Below, piece by piece: positions 33,501 through 43,088 of a stretch of 64,000 nt of DNA. Each line of letters opens with the position of its first letter. Within the stretch, counting starts at the first letter, position 1. A program made the translations under genes and the position numbers. Under the pieces are notes generated by a model. That model was not told the DNA's origin. It searched no databases and saw only the letters and a list, made by a program, of their open reading frames with translations. Origin of the DNA: CAZKBP01 sp964551015 (GTDB lineage Bacteria > Bacteroidota > Bacteroidia > Cytophagales > Microscillaceae); NCBI GenBank assembly GCA_964551015.1, contig CAZKBP010000034.1:5132-69131 (forward strand). The letters are read 5' to 3'.

Positions 33501-34634
33501 ATGAAAGTCTTGTACAAAATTACCCTTCCTTTTCTTTTTTTAGTATTTGTTCATCATAGTCTCTTGGCGCAATACGCGATTTACAAAGAAGACCGAGACG
33601 GTGACGGCGTGCCCAACGTGAGAGACAAATGTCCAGACACCAACAAAAACTTGGATGGACAGGAATTCAAAATTCAAGTTGATGGAAAAGATGTGTACGT
33701 GAAAATTACCAACGTAAAAGAAAACTTCTCCAAAAGAAAAAGACGTCTCCTCGTTGATATTAGCCGATTAAGGCGAGAGCAAAAAAAGCTCCTGGAACCT
33801 ATTGACGGCAATCGAGATAAAATGAAGAAACTAGACGCCGACACTCAGACTAGAATCATTGAACTGGATACCCTCATCGAGGAACAAAAAATGATTATGG
33901 CCAAATCCGTCTACGAAGCAAACGTGAAAGTAAATGGAAAAGAGCAAATCGTAGAAGTACCCATCAATGTGGACGAATTTGGCTGCCTCCCCGACCGCGA
34001 CCGAGATGATGTGCCCGACTTGGTAGATAAATGCCCCGATGATCCAGGCTTAAAAATCTATAATGGTTGTAATGACCGCGACGGTGATACCGTGCTGGAC
34101 CCCGTGGACGAATGCCCCGATGAACCCGGACTGGTGGAGCTGAAAGGCTGCCCCGACAAAGGAGAAGGCGACCGCGACAAAGACGGAACCATCGACCGAG
34201 ATGACCTCTGCCCTGATACCCCCGGCCCTAAAAGTAATAAAGGTTGCCCCGAAATTTTGAATTCTTCCGAAAAAGACATCATCAGCCGAGCCAGTAAAGT
34301 GCTCTTTGACTCGGGTCTGGCTACCCTTCGCCCTGAATCAACCGAAACTTTGGACGAGCTGGCCCAGTTGATTAAGGACAAAGCCCAAAAATACGGCAAG
34401 CTCCGTGTTCGTTTGGAAGGCCACACCGATACCGATGGAGCAGAGGAATCTAACCTGACTCTCTCTCGCAATCGCGCACGCGCCGTAAAAGATTACCTCG
34501 TGAGCAAAGGAATTGACATCGGTACGATCTCAACCTCGGGCTACGGCGAAGAACGCCTCAAGGTAAGCCCAGAAAGAAATCCTGCTGACAAACAAGCCAA
34601 CCGTCGTGTGGAAATCGCGATCACCAACCAATAA
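33501..34634 (+). CDS. OmpA-family protein with TSP3 calcium repeats and inserted coiled coil
   Basis: Seen: signal peptide MKVLYKITLPFLFLVFVHHSLLAQ; TSP3 repeats EDRDGDGVPNVRDKCPD, DRDRDDVPDLVDKCPD, DRDGDTVLDPVDECPD and DRDKDGTIDRDDLCPD; then an OmpA domain with LRVRLEGHTDTDGAEE, NLTLSRNRARAVKDYLVSKGI and NRRVEIAI, which binds peptidoglycan. About 110 charged residues (KENFSKRKRRLLVDISRLRREQKK onward) interrupt the first TSP3 repeat and probably form a helical hairpin. 377 aa. No N-terminal barrel is present. Role: outer-membrane/peptidoglycan linkage with calcium-stabilised spacer. Confidence 0.92.
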   Translation: MKVLYKITLPFLFLVFVHHSLLAQYAIYKEDRDGDGVPNVRDKCPDTNKNLDGQEFKIQVDGKDVYVKITNVKENFSKRKRRLLVDISRLRREQKKLLEPIDGNRDKMKKLDADTQTRIIELDTLIEEQKMIMAKSVYEANVKVNGKEQIVEVPINVDEFGCLPDRDRDDVPDLVDKCPDDPGLKIYNGCNDRDGDTVLDPVDECPDEPGLVELKGCPDKGEGDRDKDGTIDRDDLCPDTPGPKSNKGCPEILNSSEKDIISRASKVLFDSGLATLRPESTETLDELAQLIKDKAQKYGKLRVRLEGHTDTDGAEESNLTLSRNRARAVKDYLVSKGIDIGTISTSGYGEERLKVSPERNPADKQANRRVEIAITNQ

Positions 34635-34664
34635 TCACTTGATCAAAACCACACGCTGCCAAGA

Positions 34665-34706
34665 AAAACCTGATAGGTCTAGAGATTTATCAGGTTTTGT
34701 TTTTTC
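34665..34706 (+). terminator. terminator of the OmpA gene, member of a palindrome family
   Basis: Perfect 11-bp arms AAAACCTGATA (34665-34675) and TATCAGGTTTT (34688-34698), 12-nt loop GGTCTAGAGATT, then GTTTTTTC. It lies 30 bp after the stop. Confidence 0.8.
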
Positions 34707-34877
34707 GTTTCGCATGGAAATCTATCTCTAGGCGGGGTTAAAAATTTGTTAAGCACTCGTTTAGTATCTTGGGCATTTACACGAATTGGCACTTTTATTT
34801 GTATATTTCGGTTGAATGGTTGAAGAAAAAACCCTTTGACAAAACGGTCTGTTTTTAGATAAAAATAAATAGAAACG

Positions 34878-37121
34878 ATGAAGCGAATTTTAGGCTTACT
34901 CTTACTTTTTCTCGCAACCTGGGGAGCTTCTGCACAAGTGTTAGACCATACCCAGGAGAGCTATCGCCCCTCCCAAGAAAAAGTCAAAGTAGGAGAAGAA
35001 ATCGAGTTAATTTTTGAAGTTACCATCGCTCAAGATTGGTACATCTATTCCACGGAGTTTGAAGCAGATGGGCCTTTGCCCACGGAGTTTGTCTTTGAGC
35101 CTCACTCGTCTTATCAATTAGTGGGTAAGCCTCAGGCCATCAATCCCAAGAAAAAATTTGATGATGTCTGGGAGGCCGAAGTAGCTTATTTTGAGAAAAA
35201 AGCCGAGTTCCGCCAGAAAATAAAAATTCTCCAAAAAAATCCACAAATCAAAGGCTCTTTTGCCTTCCAAACCTGCTCCAATGTAACCGGGCAATGCCTG
35301 CCTCCCGAAGATGTGGAGTTTCATTTCAAAAATATTCAAGTAGCCGCCAACGCAAAGCCAGAAACAAAACCCGAGGAAGAAACAAACAAAGCCGCCCTTG
35401 AAGAGCAGGAAGAAGACACATCCTCGGACGAAAATACAGACTCCCCCAAAGAAGAAAAAGAGGAAGCCGAAGCCGAACTGGTTGATGACTCTGATGCCGA
35501 TCAAAAAGATGACCCGGAGAATGAATTACAAACCAAGGAAAAAACACCTGCCGAGGCTTCTGTTGATCCAGTACTCACTTCATCTGAGAATACTGCCGAA
35601 GATCGTGAGTCCATGCTGGGCTTTGCATTTTTAGCTTTTTTGGCGGGTTTAGTGGCCTTGCTGACTCCCTGTGTTTTCCCGATGATTCCGATGACGGTCA
35701 CTTTTTTTACCAGAAACAAAAATCAAAACCTAGAGGGACTCAGCTCAGAAGACCTTCAGGCCATAGCGCGTCGCCAACGCCAACAAATTTTGAAAGAAGC
35801 CGCTTTTTATGGGTTTTCTATCATCGCGATCTACACCTTGATTGGTACAGGCATTTCTTGGATCAATGGGCCAGCTTTTGCCAATTGGCTAAGTACGCAC
35901 TGGTTACCCAATCTATTCTTTTTCGTGGTATTCGTGATTTTTGCTTTATCTTTTCTGGGCATGTTCGAGATCGTCTTGCCTAGCTCTTGGGTAAACCGAG
36001 CAGATTCACAGGCCGATAAAGGTGGGTATTATGGAATCTTTTTTATGGCTTTCACGCTTACTTTAGTGTCTTTTTCGTGTACGGGACCAATCGTGGGAAG
36101 TATTTTGGTACAGTCTGCCGGTGGAGCCATCGTGAAACCCATTGTGGGAATGTTCGCTTTTTCTTTGGCTCTGGCCTTGCCTTTTTCGCTTTTTGCAGCT
36201 TTTCCTTCTTGGCTAAATAGCTTGCCGCAATCGGGGGGCTGGCTCAACTCGGTCAAAGTAGTTTTAGGATTTTTAGAATTGGCCTTGGCTCTAAAATTTC
36301 TCAGCATTGCCGACCAGGTATATCACTGGGGCATTTTGGATAGAGATGTGTTCTTGGCCTTTTGGATTGTGATTTTCGCCCTGATTGGTTTTTATCTTTT
36401 GGGTAAAATCCGAATGCCTCACGATTCACCCTTGGAGCGGATCAGCGTGCCCCGAGTGATCCTAGCCACACTCAGTTTTAGCTTTGTGATCTATCTCGTT
36501 CCGGGAATGATTGGTGCGCCCTTGAAACCTCTGGCGGGCTATCTACCCCCCCAGCATACCATAGATTTTGACTTGTACGCCCTGACCACCCGTAATAATA
36601 ATACCTCGGTTCAAGCTAATCAAGCTGAACTTCCGCCCGTCAAGTACGCCGATTTTCTGACCTTACCGCACGACTTACGAGGTTTTTTTGATTATGAACA
36701 AGGCGTGGCTTATGCCCAAAAAGTTAATAAGCCCGTATTTATTGATTTTACTGGACACGGCTGTGTGAATTGCCGTGAGATGGAAGCGCGTGTTTGGTCT
36801 AATCCAGCCGTGTTGAGTCTGCTACGAGAAAAATATGTCGTCATCGCCTTGTACGTGGATGATAAAAAACAACTGCCCGAGCAGGATTGGTATACTTCTT
36901 CTTATGACGATAAAATCAAAAAAACCATCGGTGCCCAGAACGCGGACTTCCAAATTCGCCAGTTTAACAACAACGCACAGCCTTTTTACTGCTTGCTAGA
37001 TCACGATGGAAAACTGCTGGTAGAACCCAAGGCTTATGATTTGAATCCAAATCATTTTGTGGAATTTCTAGAAAAGGGCTTGAAGGAATTCAAGAAAAGA
37101 GCCTTATTAGCAAATAACTAG
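34878..37121 (+). CDS. dsbD: thiol:disulfide interchange protein DsbD
   Basis: Seen: signal peptide (1-19), an N-terminal DsbD_N/DsbC-like domain (about 25-155, QTCSNVTGQCLPPEDVEF with the Cys pair), a long acidic linker (about 163-235), eight transmembrane helices with the channel cysteines TPCVFPMIPMTVTFF and SFSCTGPIVG, and a C-terminal thioredoxin domain (FIDFTGHGCVNCREME, CVNC). 747 aa. Role: moves electrons from cytoplasmic thioredoxin to envelope proteins. The Glu/Asp/Lys-rich linker is unusually long. Stands alone as a unit. Confidence 0.95.
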   Translation: MKRILGLLLLFLATWGASAQVLDHTQESYRPSQEKVKVGEEIELIFEVTIAQDWYIYSTEFEADGPLPTEFVFEPHSSYQLVGKPQAINPKKKFDDVWEAEVAYFEKKAEFRQKIKILQKNPQIKGSFAFQTCSNVTGQCLPPEDVEFHFKNIQVAANAKPETKPEEETNKAALEEQEEDTSSDENTDSPKEEKEEAEAELVDDSDADQKDDPENELQTKEKTPAEASVDPVLTSSENTAEDRESMLGFAFLAFLAGLVALLTPCVFPMIPMTVTFFTRNKNQNLEGLSSEDLQAIARRQRQQILKEAAFYGFSIIAIYTLIGTGISWINGPAFANWLSTHWLPNLFFFVVFVIFALSFLGMFEIVLPSSWVNRADSQADKGGYYGIFFMAFTLTLVSFSCTGPIVGSILVQSAGGAIVKPIVGMFAFSLALALPFSLFAAFPSWLNSLPQSGGWLNSVKVVLGFLELALALKFLSIADQVYHWGILDRDVFLAFWIVIFALIGFYLLGKIRMPHDSPLERISVPRVILATLSFSFVIYLVPGMIGAPLKPLAGYLPPQHTIDFDLYALTTRNNNTSVQANQAELPPVKYADFLTLPHDLRGFFDYEQGVAYAQKVNKPVFIDFTGHGCVNCREMEARVWSNPAVLSLLREKYVVIALYVDDKKQLPEQDWYTSSYDDKIKKTIGAQNADFQIRQFNNNAQPFYCLLDHDGKLLVEPKAYDLNPNHFVEFLEKGLKEFKKRALLANN

Positions 37122-37341
37122 CTTCTGAATATAATGAGCGGTATGTGTGAGCGTTTTATATTATATCGAGCTAGTTTTTACCTAAAACAAAGCTTTCCTA
37201 AATAATAATTAGACTTCATTCAGACAGCAAGCGATTTATTATTTAAAAAGCCAAACGCAAAACTAGTTTTTCGGTAAATATGTTTTAATAATAGAAGGTG
37301 CGATTAGGTATGTGAGTACCTTCGATCAAAATGTATTAACT

Positions 37342-37728
37342 ATGAAAAAACGTTATCTTTGGTTTATCAGCCTTGGTTTATGGGGGCTGTTGGCAGGTTT
37401 TCAGGAAGCAAGTGCCCAGAGCGAGCCTATCACTCAATTTGCATCCAACCTGAAGGCTGGAAATATGCAGGCAATTTTGGGCATTTTACACGATCAAGTA
37501 GAGCTAGACATCGAGGGAAGCACGAAGGTGGGAAAAAGCGAGTCAGTCGCTCTGTTCAAAGAATTCATGAGTAAGCATCCTTTGCAAGGTTTTGAATACT
37601 TGCACAAAGGTTCCTCTGGAAGCTCTGGATATGCCATCGCCAAGTACAGCACCGATGGAGGTACTTACCGTGTGACAGTCAAGACTAATAATAATTTGAT
37701 TGAGAAAGTAGATTTCAAAAAAGAATAA
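37342..37728 (+). CDS. DUF4783 secreted protein
   Basis: Seen: signal peptide (MKKRYLWFISLGLWGLLAGFQEASAQ) fixes the ATG at 37342 over an upstream GTG reading. The mature 100 residues (ITQFASNLKAGNMQAILGILHDQVELDI, KVGKSESVALFKEFMSKHP, YRVTVKTNNNLIEKVDFKK) match the NTF2-like DUF4783 family of Bacteroidota. Function unknown. A palindrome follows the stop. Confidence 0.85.
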   Translation: MKKRYLWFISLGLWGLLAGFQEASAQSEPITQFASNLKAGNMQAILGILHDQVELDIEGSTKVGKSESVALFKEFMSKHPLQGFEYLHKGSSGSSGYAIAKYSTDGGTYRVTVKTNNNLIEKVDFKKE

Positions 37729-37735
37729 ATAAAAT

Positions 37736-37770
37736 CAAACCCTCGAGGTCTTGAAGATTTCGGGGGTTTG
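37736..37770 (+). terminator. palindromic hairpin after the DUF4783 gene
   Basis: 35-nt inverted repeat with arms CAAACCCTCG and CGGGGGTTTG (one G-U pair), 7 bp after the stop. No U-run. Its outer arms match those of the hairpin at 1876-1910. Confidence 0.6.
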
Positions 37771-38196
37771 GGTTTCTGATTATACAAACTTAACTCCTTG
37801 TCTCTGCAGGGGCAAAGCCCTCAGACATTCACCCACTCCTCTTGGTTTTTCTTCACTATTCCCGATGTGCTCAATCGCTTCGGGCATTTGTGTTGATGGT
37901 AGCCCGGGGTAATTTGGAAAGTTACCCTGCTTGAATTTACCCTCTTCGAGACTTATTTCTCCATAAAGACTGCGCTTAAATCCTAGACAATTCCACTTTG
38001 CACGGATGCCTCGCTGCTTTGCCTTCGGGTAGTTTTTGCCCTCAATTACTAATTTATGCTACTTTTCTAATCAAGCTTTAAAGCGAAGGGCTTTATTTCA
38101 AATTAATTTTTTATTAAATCAGCTTCCAAATAGCTAAGACGGTATAGAATCTGTTTATTTCTTACATACAAACATTTCTTAGTAAATAAAGAAGCT
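37771..38196. other. intergenic region, nothing recognised
   Basis: About 425 bp. Short frames in the minus strand (for example 37821-37950) are broken and match no family. No clear promoter or RNA structure was seen, though a promoter for the next gene must lie here. Confidence 0.5.
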
Positions 38197-39471
38197 ATGC
38201 AACGAAATTTTTACTTTTTACTAGCATTTTTTTGCCTATCCAACTCAGCTCAGGGGCAAGGTCTAATCGTCAATGAATTCTCGAACGGCTCATCAGGAAC
38301 CGAAGAATACATCGAGCTACTGGTGGTGGGCGATGCCTGCGATGACGTGGATATCCGAGAATGGATCGTAGACGATAACAACGGGGATTTCTCAGGCGGC
38401 CCTGGTGGAGGTAGAGGAATCGCCTCCGGACACGTGCGCTTTCGGAATATTCCCAGATGGCAGAGCTTAGCCACGGGGACGCTAATCGTGCTTTATAATC
38501 CAGCTGATGTGAACGCTTCTGTACCACCTGATGACCCTGAGGATAGTAATAACGATGATGTTTATGTTCTGCCCATCAATGATTCGGGCTTAGAAGGGGA
38601 TATTACCACTCCCAATACAAGCGCTGATGGCTATACCCCAGCGGTTTATACCGTTGCCTCTACTTGGGGGATGCTTGGCCTCAGGAATGGTGGAGATGCC
38701 GCCCAAGTCAGAAGGCCAGACGGCTCTTACTTCCACGGGCTTTCTTACGGAGGGGGAAGTATAGACGGAGGGCCAGACAATCTTCAGGTTAGTACCTCAG
38801 GGGGAGGCGGACAAAATTTCTTTTTCAATGATGCAGATTTCAGAGATGTAGCCAGCTTTAGCCAAGGAACTGTACCCAGCAACGAAACCCCCGGAGCAGC
38901 TAATAACACTGCTAATCAGAATTTTATTGACGGCCTTCGCAACTGTGCTCCTCTTCCGGTACGTTACTTCAGTCCTCTTTCTGCCCGGATAGAAGGGGAA
39001 ATAGTCAGGCTGGACTGGCAAGTGAAGGGCGACCCCGAACTAGAAAACTTTGTACTCCAACGCAGTAGGGATGCCCAACAATGGCAGACTATCCAAGATT
39101 TGGAGCTTCCTTCGCTAGGCAATACTCCAGAGACTTACGAATATTTTGACCTGAATCCACATCCGGGATATAATTATTATCGCTTGCAGGAGCTTTATTC
39201 AGGAGAGAAAATCAAGTTTTCTAACATAGCTTACGTAGATTTCTTAGCAGATGCCATCTTGGTTTATCCCAACCCTACTCAGGGCCTACTCCATATCCCA
39301 GAAGGTAGTTCTTCGGTACAGATCTTCAACGCTTTGGGGCAGACCATGCCTTTCCGTTTCACCAACGAAGCCAGGCGTGAATTAGATATTTCTACATTTC
39401 CAACTGGAATCTATTTGATCAGCATTCAAACACCCAATCGCATGATTCATAAGAAAATCAGGAAAGAGTAG
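38197..39471 (+). CDS. T9SS-sorted secreted protein with lamin-tail-like domain
   Basis: Seen: signal peptide (1-20), then a lamin-tail-like domain (GLIVNEFSNGSSGTEEYIELLVVG, about 23-230) rich in Gly/Asp, a Fn3-like region (VRLDWQVKGDPELENFVLQRSRDAQQWQTIQ, about 255-350) and a type A sorting domain (VYPNPTQGLLHIPEG to MIHKKIRKE). 424 aa. Role: surface or secreted protein, partner unknown. Its last 14 bases overlap the convergent acyltransferase gene. Confidence 0.88.
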   Translation: MQRNFYFLLAFFCLSNSAQGQGLIVNEFSNGSSGTEEYIELLVVGDACDDVDIREWIVDDNNGDFSGGPGGGRGIASGHVRFRNIPRWQSLATGTLIVLYNPADVNASVPPDDPEDSNNDDVYVLPINDSGLEGDITTPNTSADGYTPAVYTVASTWGMLGLRNGGDAAQVRRPDGSYFHGLSYGGGSIDGGPDNLQVSTSGGGGQNFFFNDADFRDVASFSQGTVPSNETPGAANNTANQNFIDGLRNCAPLPVRYFSPLSARIEGEIVRLDWQVKGDPELENFVLQRSRDAQQWQTIQDLELPSLGNTPETYEYFDLNPHPGYNYYRLQELYSGEKIKFSNIAYVDFLADAILVYPNPTQGLLHIPEGSSSVQIFNALGQTMPFRFTNEARRELDISTFPTGIYLISIQTPNRMIHKKIRKE

Positions 39472-40333
39472 CATCCTTATTTTCAAAATCTTCCTGCTTA
39501 TATTTCCAGCGATTATGTGACCAGAGCCAGTAGGCGGGTTCCTCGAGGATATGTTGTTCCAAAAGTCGGACATACTTTTCCGTAATCTGAAAACCTTCTT
39601 TTTCGTAAGGAGCTTGAGCAATTTCTTGGAAGGAGATTTGATAATATCCACGCTTTACTCGCTGCATTTTGACATAAAGCACAGGATATTGTGTAGCCTT
39701 GGCGAGCTTTTCTGAGCCCGGGAAAAAGGCAGTCTCTTGCTGCAAAAAGTGCGTCCAATATTTTTTATCCCGGCGAGGAGGGGCTTGATCGGCTACCATT
39801 CCGTAGGCATGAGGCCGATCTCGCTGTTGCACGATAAAACGCATGAGCATTTTCATCGCTACGGGTTGGCTGTCAAAGCGAGATCGAATGCGTAGCATCA
39901 GTTGGTCAGCCTGCGCATTACTCAAAGGCTTGTAAATCCCGTTCATAGAAAAAGGAAAATGCGCCGCGCAGCCCAAAAGCACCCACTCCCAATTGCAGTA
40001 GTGAGCCGTCATCACGATGGCAGAGCTATGTTGGGCGATGGCAGAGGCGAGGACATCTGGATTGAGTACTTTCACTCTTTTTTGCATCTCAGACTCAGAC
40101 ATTCGGTAGGCTTTGACGGCCTCTACCATGACATCTGCCAAATTTAGGTAAAAACGACGAGCAATCTGACGAATTTCCTGCGGGCTTTTTTCGGGAAAAG
40201 AATTTTGCAGATTTTTGTACACAACGGCCTTGCGATACTGAACCAGATAATAGGAAAGAAAAAAAATAAATCGAGCTAATCCGTACAAAACCCAAAAAGG
40301 AAGCCACGAAAACACACGAACTAATTGCAACAT
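39458..40333 (-). CDS. LpxL/HtrB-like lipid A acyltransferase
   Basis: Seen: N-terminal hydrophobic segment (VRVFSWLPFWVLYGLARFIFFLSYYLVQYR), the HX4E/D motif AHYCNWEW, then GMVADQAPPRRDKKYWTHFLQQETAFFPG and PAYWLWSHNRWK. 291 aa, the usual size. Role: adds secondary acyl chains to lipid A at the inner membrane. It ends tail-to-tail within the preceding gene (14-bp overlap). Confidence 0.93.
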   Translation of the reverse strand: MLQLVRVFSWLPFWVLYGLARFIFFLSYYLVQYRKAVVYKNLQNSFPEKSPQEIRQIARRFYLNLADVMVEAVKAYRMSESEMQKRVKVLNPDVLASAIAQHSSAIVMTAHYCNWEWVLLGCAAHFPFSMNGIYKPLSNAQADQLMLRIRSRFDSQPVAMKMLMRFIVQQRDRPHAYGMVADQAPPRRDKKYWTHFLQQETAFFPGSEKLAKATQYPVLYVKMQRVKRGYYQISFQEIAQAPYEKEGFQITEKYVRLLEQHILEEPAYWLWSHNRWKYKQEDFENKDATLS

Positions 40334-40584
40334 GTCTTAAATATCGAGATGATTTTTACAAATAAAGTGGAAATTTATCGGAGATATGATGGCTTAAAAT
40401 AGTTTTTCATTTTTTTCCAAGAAAATTAGCCTCAGAAGTACATCCAAATTTTTTAAAAGTTTATGTTAATTTAATAAAAATCAGTAGATTGGAGCCTAAC
40501 TTGTACAAGAAAGCACACAAATTTGATTGATTAAAATCATCTTAACCGTTTAGATACTGATTCGAATTTACTCAAGTCCTACCT

Positions 40585-43017
40585 ATGACCCGTGCCTTTC
40601 GCAGGTTTATCATCTGGTTTTTTGTCTTGGTGGTGGTTCTACTGGCAGGAACTGCCCTCCTTGCTTCACTTTATCAAGAGGAAATCTCACAGCACTTAGT
40701 CGCACGCATCAAGCAGCAAATTAAGGGAAAAATAGCGTTCGAGACCACTAGCTTTGATTATTTTACCAAGCCGGGCGAATTGACCCTTACTTGGCAAAAT
40801 CTCACTTGGCATAGCCACACGCCCGAAGCCTCTGAGCCATTGCTCGAGGCTGAAAACATCTATTTTAGCTTTCAATGGTTTGATTTGTTACTAGGTCAAT
40901 TCAAAATCAAACGCATTTACATAGAAAAAGCGAGCTTCCATCCACTCCTTGACTCGAGCCAAGAGCGCAACTACACGTCACTCTTTCAGCCAATAGCCGA
41001 AGATCAAGCCATGCAGGTCGAGGAAATTATTTTCAAAGAAACTGACCTTAAATACGAAAATCAGCAAACACACGAGATTTATCGTGTGTTCCTTCCGCAG
41101 GCACATTTGAAAATACAACCCAAATCCTACGGCCTAGCGGGAGAATTGATCGCAGAAGGCTGGAATTTTCGCTACACGGTAGGTACAGAAAAATACTGGC
41201 AGGAACCTCAACTCGCGCTCGACGTGGCTTTTACCTACAATCACAAGGGGAAAGTTCTGTTGCTCGATCGCTTCAAGTTGCGCCTGAAGAAAGGAGCTTT
41301 GGTCTTGAATGGTAAATACTTTTTTGGCGCGGAAGCAGATGAAGTAGACCTCAAACTAATCAGTCCTGAGGGTAGCCTCAATACGCTCATGGCTTTTTTG
41401 CCCACTCCTCATTACCAAAGATTATCCTCCTTTAAGACCGCGGGCAAAATCCAGATCACAGGCAAAATTCAAGGCCGCTGGAGCGCCACGGAATACCCCA
41501 GCGTGGAGATGAATTTTAACTGTAATAAAATTGCGATTCGCTCTCCTCATAATATCCAACAAGTGCTCCATGATCTGAGCTTTAGAGGAAAATTTACCAA
41601 TGGCGCAGCTCATTCCCTGGCCAGCAGTCAGGTTAGTATTGACCAACTGCAAGGAAAGCTAGCGGGTCGGAAGTTTAGGGGAAGTTTTTTTCTTAAAAAT
41701 CTGCAAGAACCTTTCTTGGATATAGATTTGGAAGCGGGTATTGATTTGAGGGCTTTGAATGAATTTTATCCCTTGGAAGATTTAGAACAAATCAAAGGCT
41801 TGCTCGGTATTCGCTTGGATATGCAGGGATACTGGGAACAATTGACTCATTTAGAAGCTTCTAACGAAAAAACGTTGGCCACGGGAAGCTTGGAATTAGA
41901 AGATTTGAGTTTCCAAACCAAAAATAGCGATACAAAATACCAGGATTGGAGTGCTCAACTGAGCTTTAATAATCGAGAAGCAGATGTGTCTTTTCTAAAA
42001 GGGAAAATAGATTCTACGGATATACATTTTCAGGGAATAATTCGCCAGTTCTGGTCTTATTTGCAGGATTCACGGAGCGAGTTAAGCTTCACGGGGATGC
42101 TCAAATCTAAGCACTTTGATTTAAAACCCTTGTTAAAGAACAAAGCACAAAATCGCTATCATTTAGTACTGCCTGCTGGATGGAATCTATCCTTAGCTTG
42201 CCAAATGGATAGCCTGCGGTTTAGACAATTCAAGGCTACTCAGGTTTTTGCAAAAGTTCGTTTAAATGATCAAATATTAAGTTGTGATTACTTAGAGGGG
42301 AAATTAGCGCAGGGAGAACTAAATTTAATTGCTCAAATAGATGCGCGTGTCCCTCAAAACATGGATACGCATTGGAAAATACGCCTGAAAGACACCGATG
42401 TCGCGGCGAGTCTAGAAGCCTTTGAAAATCTAAATCAAGCCCTACTCAGCAGTCAGCAACTCACGGGACGCCTGAATGCACAAGCGCAGGGAAGCTGCCT
42501 GATAAATGCCAATCTCGCCACGAAACCCACGAGTCTTCACGCACAGCTTTCGGTACAACTCAACCAAGGAAGTCTGCAAAATCTATCCTTCACCCGACAA
42601 TTAGCCCAGTATCTATCTCTGCCCGGCCTCGCCGAGCCTGTCTTTGATGATTTACAAGCAAATTTGAAATTAAAAGGCAGATCATTGTACATCCCTTCTC
42701 TGGCCATAAAAACTTCAGAACAAGCCATTTTCTCTCTTTTCGGACAAGCTTCTCTGGAGGGAGATTACCATTACTGGCTCACGATTCCTATTCCTAAATC
42801 CAATCCACCTCAGCCTGACTCACTCCCTACCTTCGGGCGCAACGCTTATTATCTGGAAGTGGCGGGAAATGCTAAAAATCAAGAAATCAAACCTTTTGAT
42901 GCTTACAACGCCCAACCACTAGAAGCCCAATGGCAAACCAAACAACAAACTTACCAACAGCTTTTCGGGACAAGCACTTGGCCGGATAGCGTCGGGATTG
43001 AAGAATTTAAAAACTAA
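40585..43017 (+). CDS. AsmA-family membrane-anchored protein
   Basis: Seen: an N-terminal transmembrane helix (about 9-29), then about 770 residues of alternating short strands (LTLTWQNLTWHSH, IKRIYIEKASFHPLL, LTGRLNAQAQGSCLINANL, VQLNQGSLQNLSF) and the C-terminal AsmA_2-like block ATKPTSLHAQLSVQLNQGSL...NLKLKGRSLYIPSLAIKTSEQAIFSLFGQASLEG. Family knowledge: AsmA-like proteins form bridge-like lipid-transfer structures in the periplasm. 810 aa. The next gene starts 71 bp downstream. Confidence 0.85.
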   Translation: MTRAFRRFIIWFFVLVVVLLAGTALLASLYQEEISQHLVARIKQQIKGKIAFETTSFDYFTKPGELTLTWQNLTWHSHTPEASEPLLEAENIYFSFQWFDLLLGQFKIKRIYIEKASFHPLLDSSQERNYTSLFQPIAEDQAMQVEEIIFKETDLKYENQQTHEIYRVFLPQAHLKIQPKSYGLAGELIAEGWNFRYTVGTEKYWQEPQLALDVAFTYNHKGKVLLLDRFKLRLKKGALVLNGKYFFGAEADEVDLKLISPEGSLNTLMAFLPTPHYQRLSSFKTAGKIQITGKIQGRWSATEYPSVEMNFNCNKIAIRSPHNIQQVLHDLSFRGKFTNGAAHSLASSQVSIDQLQGKLAGRKFRGSFFLKNLQEPFLDIDLEAGIDLRALNEFYPLEDLEQIKGLLGIRLDMQGYWEQLTHLEASNEKTLATGSLELEDLSFQTKNSDTKYQDWSAQLSFNNREADVSFLKGKIDSTDIHFQGIIRQFWSYLQDSRSELSFTGMLKSKHFDLKPLLKNKAQNRYHLVLPAGWNLSLACQMDSLRFRQFKATQVFAKVRLNDQILSCDYLEGKLAQGELNLIAQIDARVPQNMDTHWKIRLKDTDVAASLEAFENLNQALLSSQQLTGRLNAQAQGSCLINANLATKPTSLHAQLSVQLNQGSLQNLSFTRQLAQYLSLPGLAEPVFDDLQANLKLKGRSLYIPSLAIKTSEQAIFSLFGQASLEGDYHYWLTIPIPKSNPPQPDSLPTFGRNAYYLEVAGNAKNQEIKPFDAYNAQPLEAQWQTKQQTYQQLFGTSTWPDSVGIEEFKN

Positions 43018-43088
43018 AAAAATCAAAAAATTGGAAATTAAAGATCAGAATCTGCAAGTCTTTCAAACCAAAATTTGTAACTAAACCT

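Noticed and set aside
37821..37950. Short minus-strand frame ending in KKNQEEWVNV
   Set aside because: Only about 43 codons between stops, no start, no family; not distinguishable from chance.
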